Assembly (NCBI GenBank): GCA_002946415.1
Contig: NJPS01000054.1
Coordinates: forward strand, 744,001 to 808,000
DNA: 64,000 nt
Reading direction: 5' to 3'
Source of the DNA: Rutstroemia sp. NJR-2017a BVV2
Taxonomy: Eukaryota > Ascomycota > Leotiomycetes > Helotiales > Rutstroemiaceae
Every line of letters begins with the position of its first letter. The first letter of the stretch is position 1. Shown one piece after another: positions 57,249 to 64,000 of the stretch. The notes under the pieces were generated by a model that was given only the letters and a program-made list of their open reading frames with translations, was not told the DNA's origin and searched no databases. The position numbers and the translations under genes were made by a program.

Positions 57249-59945
57249 ATGGCGGATTATGATCGAGGTCCTCCTCGAGGCCGAGGAAATTATAACAATA
57301 GGAAGAGAAGATATCGAGGTAATTGCGCGTTTTATGTCTAATTTAGAATTGCAATTCAATGGCAGAGAACGAGGCTGACATTTCAACTTCTTGAAACAGA
57401 CGAAGATGATTATGATCGACGACCCCAACGACGACGTTATGAAGAGCCTCTGGCTGTCAAAATCCGCAAGCAGCTATTATCAATTGCTGAATCACCATTG
57501 AAGCGCGTTGAAGAAGAGGTGGCCCAGATTGCGAAAACGGTCTGTGATAATTACGAAGATGTTGCGCTCCGCAATAGCTTCTATGACCTCTCGCTGCAAT
57601 TGGTTGCAGAGCAACCTTTCAAGGTTCCTTTCGTCGCGGCAGTTGTGATGGTACTTAATACGCTGAAATCGGAGATGGTGCAGGAATTGCTGGAGAAAGC
57701 TGCGACGGGTATCAATAAAGCTATTGTGATGGGCGATTGGAGGCAGGTCAAGCTGTACATGAAGTTTTTGGGTTCTTTACAGGGACTTCTCGAGGGCGAT
57801 GGTGTCTTCTCGGTATTGCAGGACTTTTTGACTAAGGCTCTTGATTTGCAGACGGAGAATAATGAAGAGGTGAGAGAAATTTTTGGATTGCGAGTTTACG
57901 CTTCCAAAGCTGACGCTGAAACAGACCATCGGACCTGAACTTGTCAAGATTATCTTGCTCACCATTCCATACATTATGGCGTCGTCGGCAACGGATGCTC
58001 ACGAAAAAGCTGCGAGCATGATTGAGAATACCGACATCATCGCGTCGGAGCCGCATGTTTTGCAGGCGTTGGTGGATCCATACCCGGGCAACGGAAAGGA
58101 CGATGCTAATGCGCCTACTGGTTTTTTGAGCTTGCTGCAGAAACAATTGCAGGGTGAATCTGCGAATGGATGGGAATTGTTCTGTTTACCCAGACCGTGG
58201 AAAATGATTGAGCCTGAGCAACAGGAAGCTCTGGCCACCGCTGCGAAACACACTTTACCATCTATTACGCTTCCCGAAGTTGTCATTGCTGGACCACGAC
58301 CGCTGTTCCCTGAGCTTTACTTCTCGGTCTATGCGAATCAGGATGTCGAGACTGTGCCGCCGATTACGGATATTTCGTCGTGCTTGTTGAGGGATGCTTT
58401 GGTTGATACTATTAACATCTTGGATTACAACAGAAATGCGACTGCGAAGTTCTTGATCGATATTGATTGTTACTTTGCGCCTGATACGTTCGTTAAGAGA
58501 GCTACACCATTCGATAGGCTTCGGGATGTTGAGGGTGATAGGTCGACTTGGAAACCTGAGGATGTGGCTGTTGATGCCGTCTTCTCGCAATTATTCCAAC
58601 TTCCGGTTCCAGAACACAAACTGGTCTATTATCACGCCGTCCTAACAGAATCTTGCAAGATCGCACCGGCGGCTATTGCGCCTAGTTTGGGTCGTGCTAT
58701 CCGTTACTTGTACCGCAATGTGGACTCGATGGATCTCGAACTGAGCTACAGATTCATGGACTGGTTCTCGCATCATTTGAGTAACTTTGGCTTTACTTGG
58801 AAGTGGACAGAGTGGATTGAGGATGTAGAGCTGTCGAATCTAGACCCAAAGAAAGCATTCATTGTTGGTGCTTTGGACAAGGAGATTCGCTTGAGTTTTG
58901 CGCAGAGAATCAAAGGAACTTTGCCGGGGCCATATCAGTCTTTGATTACGGAGGAGAAGGAGAAGGACACTCCGGATTTCAAGTTCAATGATCCTAGTAA
59001 GTCTGATCATCTCTATGCAGATACACTCCAACTAACATCTCATCAGGCACTCCTTTCGCTGTCGAGGGACAAGAAATTCTGAATCTGCTACGTAAAAAGG
59101 CCACAGAAGAAGAGATCCAACCCACCATCGACAAAATCCACACCCTTGCCGTCGAAATGTCACTCCCTGACCCCCTTGTCCCCTCCACCGACGCTTATGT
59201 AACCTCCATCTGTTACATCGGATCCAAATCCCTCTCGCACGTCCTCTCCTGCATCGAACGCTGCAAAGAGCGTCTCCTCGCCATCGGCCCCGTCTCCTCC
59301 GTCGCCCGCCGCCAAATCATCACCTCCGTAATGCAGTACTGGAAAGACCAGCCCGGCATCGGCGTCAACATCATCGACAAACTCCTCAACTACACGATCC
59401 TCAGCCCGCAATCGGTCGTGCAATGGGCTTTGGGTAGCGAGGGGGGGAAGCTGGCTCAAGCGTTTGTGTATGAGATGGTTAATGCGACGGTAGGGAAGGT
59501 TACCACGCGCGTGAGGCAGGTTTATTTGGGGAAGAGAGTCAGAGGGCTGAATGAGGAGCAGAGGAAGTTGATTGAGGAGGCGGTGGAGAGGGAGAGGGTC
59601 GCGATGAGAGAGCTGTTTACGGAGATGGAGGATCTGTTGGGGGCGTGGGCAACGGGGAGTAAGGATCAGGCTGTGGAGGGGGGGTTGGGTGATAGTGAGG
59701 AGGAGGCGATGGTCAGGCAGTGGGGGGAGAGGTGGTTGAGGGTGTTTAGGAGGAAGTTTGCGGTGGAGGAGGCGTGGTTTGTGGAGGCGGAGAAGTGGGT
59801 GGATAATAGAGAGGGGGAGGATGCGGCCGCGGGTGCGGGGGCGGAGGCTGCACAGGGTGATGAGATGAAGGTTGATGGGGGTGAGGGCGAGGGGGCCGTG
59901 GTTGCTGCTGCGGATGGAGGGGATGGCTTCCAGGGTATTGAGTAA
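57249..59945 (+). CDS. CBC1: nuclear cap-binding protein large subunit (CBP80/Sto1), four exons
   Basis: Large subunit of the nuclear cap-binding complex, partner of CBP20, involved in splicing, export and quality control of mRNA. Exons 57249-57318, 57400-57869, 57925-58996 and 59047-59945 give 836 aa. The Arg/Gly-rich N-terminus (MADYDRGPPRGRGNYNNRKR) resembles a nuclear targeting segment. The first MIF4G-like domain starts at about residue 40 (IRKQLLSIAESPLKRVEEEV). Family blocks include CDNYEDVALRNSFYDLSLQL, FSQLFQLPVPEHKLVYYH, YRFMDWFSHHLSNFGFTWKW and CIERCKERLL. The C-terminus has an acidic, Gly/Ala-rich tail of about 40 residues. The last exon switches from C-rich to G-rich codons near 59420. 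All introns are GT-AG and in phase. Confidence 0.94.
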
Positions 59946-60667
59946 AGCAGAGATAGACATACCATATTACTCCACGATGGATGGGAAGGGATAGGATAGG
60001 TGTGCAGCGATAGGAAAGAAGAGAGCGGAACAGAGCAGAACCAGAACAGAAAATTTATATGGCATAAGCGTTGCGGGATACTTGTTTTATTAGAATCGAT
60101 CACATCAGATGGGGAATATCTCTAAAATGGAAGGAAAATGAATTAAAGAATGGTCTTTTGCCTTTATGAATATATGATTTCAGTTCAAGCTGCTTTACAT
60201 CAATGTATATCCACCTGCATTATATATATTATTTGAATTTGTGTTTGTGTGTGCCCACTCAATCATTCATATGATGTCAGTATACTGCTCTGCATCCCTT
60301 CAGACGCCTGACCTGCTGATGTCCACTCATCTATCCCTGCATCCATATTTCCTCTCAGAATCCGCCCTCGTCCTTCTTGATTTTCTAATGTTCTGACGCC
60401 ATTCTGTCCCGCCCTTAGGTCTTAGAGGGTTTTCGTCTTTTCGTCCTCTGGATCAGGAGTTCACGTGTTTGCTCTGGTATTATCATTTTTGTATCGCAGT
60501 GCGTGACGCCCCTGTCTTGTCCTTTCGTATCCTGTCCTACCCTCGCCTTCGTATTGCATCTCTCAATGTCAACCTACTAGACCATCCAGCAATCCGTATA
60601 ACCAAACACCATCATCACCATCCTAAACGAAAAGCCGCATGCACCAATTCCCTTCCTCACCACAACC
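59946..60667. other. convergent spacer between CBP80 and SF3B4
   Basis: 3' ends of both genes. AT-rich around 60120-60240 with candidate polyadenylation sequence; no gene. Confidence 0.5.
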
Positions 60668-61925
60668 TCACCGCCTAGCATACCCAGGCGGCGCCATCCC
60701 CCCGGGAACCTGTGGCATGAACCCCGCAGGCGCTGCTCCAGGCGGCGGTCCAAACCCCGGTGGCATCTGCGGCATCTGCGGCATATAGCCCCCCGGGCCC
60801 GGCATCCCAGGCTGCGGCATCGGCATCTGATAAGCACCAGGCCCCCCGGGCGGCGGCGGCGGTGCAAATCCAGGCGGGTAGTTGAAATCTTGCGGTCCGC
60901 CATAGCCTGCATGCGACGGCGGCGGCCGTTGCGGAAGCCCCGACGGCGGCGGTGGGAGCGGTGCGCTGGCTCGGGGTGGAGGAACAGCGTTGTATGCTGG
61001 TCTGGGCTGAGAAGGGAACCCTGGTGGCGCAGAGGGGATCGAGATAGGTGATTCGGAAAGCATTGCTGCGGGTGCTTGCGGTACGCCGCCGAGAAGGCCC
61101 AGCGGTAATTGCGCTTGCTCGGGAACGACGTTGTGCTTTTTCGCCTGGCTGGCAAGTTGACGCTCGGCGGCGTCGCCGTGGCGCTCGCCTTTGCCGTCTT
61201 TTTTGTAGGCGTACTGCACGCTGATTTCTTTGTTCATCAGGTACTGGCCGTTCATGTTGGCGATGGCGTCGTCGGAGGCTTCGAAGTTGGAGTAGGAGAC
61301 GAAGCCGTAGCCTTTGGAGAGGGAGGATTCGTCGCGGGCAATCTTGGGGGCGGAGATGAGGGATCCGAAGCGTGAGAAGGTGTCGTAGAGGGTTTTTTCG
61401 TCGACGAGCGGGTCCAGGTTGCCGATGAAGAGCTCGGCGCCGACTTCGACGGTTTTTTGCTTGTCGGCGGAGGCCTGGAGTGGGTGTTAGCTGCTTGGTT
61501 GCTTTTGGGAGGGGAGCTGCGGGATGCTTGAAGGGCGGGAGATAGAAGGTTAGACATACCTTGTTGACACGAATTGGCTTGCCATATAACCGTACTTGGT
61601 TCATGATGCGCGCCGCATATTCGGCGTCTTCTTCACTGATAAATTCAACGAATCCATAACCCTGATGCGATTGAGTGACTCGGTCTTTGGGTAGATGAAC
61701 ATTGACAATTCGACCGGCTTGCAACATCAACTCCCATATCAGACTGTCCGTAACGCGCTCATCGATGTTGCCAATGTAGACGGTGGCTTCCTTGTCTTGT
61801 TCCCTTTTATATGACATGGTTAGCTTTGCTTGATGTAAATACTGAATTGGAATTGCTAGTTATCTCTTCTATGAAAGGTGAGTGGAAGGAATAAGCTATG
61901 CTTACCAATGTCTTGCGCCCGACAT
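60668..61925 (-). CDS. HSH49: splicing factor 3B subunit 4 (SF3B4/SAP49/Hsh49), three exons
   Basis: U2 snRNP component that binds pre-mRNA near the branch point and SF3B2. Exons 61906-61925, 61560-61803 and 60668-61474 give 356 aa. The first exon is only 20 bases (MSGARH plus two bases) and joins at a Trp codon to give the conserved [19 protein letters not shown]. Starting instead at the ATG inside the intron (61817) loses this conserved start. RRM1 occupies about residues 14-92 (VYIGNI and GYGFVEFI), RRM2 about 103-180 (LFIGNL and KGYGFVSY). The C-terminal 170 residues are Pro/Gly/Met-rich with PPPG and [10 protein letters not shown] motifs, as in fungal SF3B4. It is divergent from TOM7 over 316 bases. 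Confidence 0.92.
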
Positions 61926-62241
61926 TTTATTACAGCTCGGCAAATAATGCGATTATGAAATGACAAATTCGCAGTGCAGTGAAGTAGGTTTCGCGATCTG
62001 GAGTGAAGCTTCGAGATGCATGCTCTCGACCAGGCACGGAAAAATAATTTGGCTTAGTCAGCAGCCTTGTGGAGTTTGGTAGCTTTTGAACTTTTGAACT
62101 TTTTTTGGCCTGCATTGATGATGTGAGAGAAGACAAGCTCGATTTATCATAACACAACAGATCGTAAGTTTCTTATTTCGGGGAATTGCAGTCGCCGGTT
62201 ACTGATTTGGAGATAGCTTCGTGTGACAAGTTTTATTCAAT
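61926..62241. promoter_or_regulatory. divergent promoter between SF3B4 and TOM7
   Basis: Shared upstream region of 316 bases. It contains an AACTTTTGAACTTTT direct repeat near 62085-62105. No TATA box identified. Confidence 0.4.
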
Positions 62242-62618
62242 ATGCAACTCTCAGAAGAGTCCAAGGTTTGTTACTCTGGTGTGGCCCGGGAGGGTTGGAA
62301 AGAGGGCTTGGTTGACGAAGTTGCAGGAGCGCATTGGGAAGATCATTGATTATTCTCGTGTGGCTATTCATTAGTGAGTGCTTTTTGGGAGTTTGCAAGA
62401 GTGAACATATACTGATCTTCTGCAGTGGTTATCTTCCATTGATCCTCTACCTTGGTATGGTCGCCGGCTTGCATGTAGGGCACAAAGAGATGCTAATAAT
62501 TGCAGGATACACCCGCAGCGAACCTCGTCCTTCAGTCATCAGGTTAGTTATTGCACAGTTCACCCCCTTTAATATAATTCTAATCCACCTCTCTAGACTC
62601 TTCTCGCCTCTCGGATAA
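62242..62618 (+). CDS. TOM7: mitochondrial import receptor subunit TOM7, five exons
   Basis: Small outer-membrane subunit of the TOM complex that modulates TOM assembly. Exons 62242-62265, 62327-62373, 62426-62454, 62506-62542 and 62597-62618 (24, 47, 29, 37 and 22 bases) join to 52 aa with every phase matching. The protein reads MQLSEESKERIGKII, then YSRVAIHYGYLPLILYLGY with the tail-anchor helix, TRSEPRPS, and the conserved end VIRLFSPLG; these are the classical Tom7 blocks. It is readable only after splicing, so it is easily missed. Introns are 51-61 bases, and the coding exons are mostly shorter than the introns. Confidence 0.93.
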
Positions 62619-63083
62619 GCTCCATTCTACGAACGATGTACGACATGTTTTCTAGGGAAGATGCAGGATGCATCTGGGACGGATTAGAACGATGGATTTA
62701 AGAGACAGACAGACATCTACGACGGCTGTGGCATACGAGGCGTTAATAAAATGGAATGACGGACTCTTGAAGTGTCTGGCGGGGTGTAGGAGGGGATTCA
62801 GCCAGAGCCAAATAACTGTACAATAGCGCAATGAGCGCAATCACCACTTGCGAAACGTTTAACTCACAAACCTCTCTATGAATGCTGCAGCAAATGCATA
62901 TTTAATTTCTTTATTATCCATCTCAAGTTCTTTGGAAATTGTCGCCGCAGTTCAATAATGCTAGCTTTGCCAAGCCCCATAAATTTGTTCAAAGCTCCAA
63001 CTTCGTCATCGACATGAACCACCACCCATTTTCCTCGCAACGTCAATTCCTTCAGCCACCATGAAAACCAAACTTTCTCACAT
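62619..63083. other. spacer between TOM7 and carrier gene
   Basis: No gene seen; includes the TOM7 terminator and the carrier promoter. The short open frame at 62876-63151 on the minus strand overlaps the carrier start and is rejected. Confidence 0.5.
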
Positions 63084-64000
63084 ATGACCGACAACCATGC
63101 GCGCATCTCCTCCGCGCTGGTCGAGACAATTGCTGGCCTCTCGGCTGGCACAATTTCTACTTTAGTTGTGCACCCTCTTGATGTGATTAAGACGCGTTTA
63201 CAAAGTAAACTTCCACCCCTCCACCCCTCCCTTTACCTCCACAGCTAATACAATCACCAGTCGAGCGAAGCACATCTCATGCTCCAACAACCGCTTTTTC
63301 AATCCTGCGTAACTTAACCAGTAATCCCCAGCCAGTCCGAAGTCTTTACCGCGGCATTACTCCCAATCTCCTCGGCAATGCCTCCAGCTGGGCGCTCTTC
63401 TTCTATTTCAAATCCTTCTTCGAGTCCTCCCTGATTTCTTTGCGCAATCGCTCTTTCTACGATACCAATCAGCGCCATGCTCTCACCCCACTAGACTACT
63501 TCGTCACATCCGGCAGCGCCGGCATCATGATTACTATCACTACAAACCCCATCTGGGTTCTGAAAACGCGAATGCTGAGCTCAGACCATGGCGCCCAGGG
63601 CGCGTATCCGAGTATGTGGCATGGAGTCAGGGATATCTGGACGCATGAAGGCACGCGGGGCTTTTATAGAGGCGTGGGCATCAGCTTGTTAGGGAATAGT
63701 CATGGAGCGGTGCAGTTTGCTGTATATGAGCCTTTGAAGAATATTTGGCGGAAGTATTTAGCTGGAGGTCGCGGGGATACTGGTGATGGAAAGGATGTAA
63801 AGATGGGAAATGCGGCGACGCTGCTGATTAGTGGGTCGGCGAAGGTGATTGCGGGCACGGCGACGTATCCATATCAGGTGGTGAGAAGTAGAGTGCAGAC
63901 GTATGATGCGGAGAGGAGATTTGGGAAGGGGATTAGGGGAGTCGTTGGGAAGCTGTGGAGAGAGGAGGGTTGGAAGGGGTTTTATAGAGGCTTGGGCGCA
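63084..64000 (+). CDS. mitochondrial carrier, FAD/folate (FLX1-like), partial
   Basis: Inner mitochondrial membrane carrier, cut at the window end. Exons 63084-63204 and 63261-64000, with a 56-base intron from GTAAAC to ACCAG at phase 1. About 287 residues are visible. Three carrier signatures are present: PLDVIKTRLQ, PIWVLKTRM and PYQVVRSRVQ. Each is followed by a YRG or glycine turn (SLYRGITPNLLG, GFYRGVGISLLG, GFYRGLG). The Trp in the second signature (NPIWVLKTR) is typical of the FAD/folate/NAD subgroup, which is why I prefer an Flx1-like role; substrate is inferred, not shown. The start ATG is followed by TDNHARISSALVETIAGLSAG. The last repeat is unfinished at 64000. Confidence 0.85.

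Noticed and set aside
59160..59960. 266-codon open frame antisense to the CBP80 last exon
   Set aside because: Mirror of a strongly biased coding strand; no domain, and CBP80 covers it fully.

Overview
The window is nuclear DNA from a filamentous ascomycete (Pezizomycotina). The marks are short spliceosomal introns of about 45-80 bases with CTAAC-type branch points, HET and STAND-type genes, a GPI-anchored wall protein, and fungal forms of housekeeping genes. A leotiomycete is my best guess, but it rests on general resemblance only. Gene models were built by hand from reading frames, splice sites and phase arithmetic. For the multi-exon genes the exon lengths add up to whole codons.

Layout. 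1-2.1 kb: no recognisable gene. 2.1-7.6 kb: ERG3 sterol desaturase (+), the SIZ/PIAS SUMO ligase (-) and a small Llp-type ribosome-biogenesis protein (+). 8.1-15.2 kb: LAS21/GPI7 (+), converging on a very large secreted Ser/Thr-rich protein (-). 16.2-22.3 kb: F-box protein (+), RNase MRP subunit Rmp1 (-), Golgi tethering subunit Cog1 (+) and a GPI-anchored protein (-). 22.5-28.4 kb: phosphoserine aminotransferase (+), flanked by two tiny cysteine-rich genes (-) and a possible orphan gene (-). 28.8-31.7 kb: four-helix MARVEL-like membrane protein (+) and an atypical bZIP factor (-). 32.7-37.5 kb: an accessory-looking block with a HET-domain protein (+) and a small STAND-N-terminal-like protein with a repeat tail (-). 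38.7-43.7 kb: 6-phosphofructo-2-kinase with a degenerate phosphatase half (-) and TOM40 (-). 43.7-54.5 kb: almost 11 kb with no convincing gene. 54.5-62.6 kb: GSK-3 kinase (+), cap-binding CBP80 (+), SF3B4 (-) and TOM7 (+). 63.1-64.0 kb: the start of a mitochondrial FAD/folate-type carrier, cut by the window end.

How the genes work together. Most are unrelated housekeeping genes. Shared themes are GPI anchoring and the cell surface (LAS21, the GPI protein, the Ser/Thr-rich protein), mitochondrial import and transport (TOM40, TOM7, carrier) and nuclear RNA processing (CBP80, SF3B4, Rmp1). I see no operon-like cluster or biosynthetic cluster.

The least explained items are: the two hidden Cys-rich mini-genes, which share an intron position; the secreted protein that carries a chitinase-like tail without a catalytic domain; a 52-codon TOM7 split into five exons; two GC-AG introns; the long gene-free stretch before GSK-3; and a recurrent C-rich to G-rich switch inside genes on both strands. 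No tRNA, rRNA, transposon or CRISPR array was recognised.
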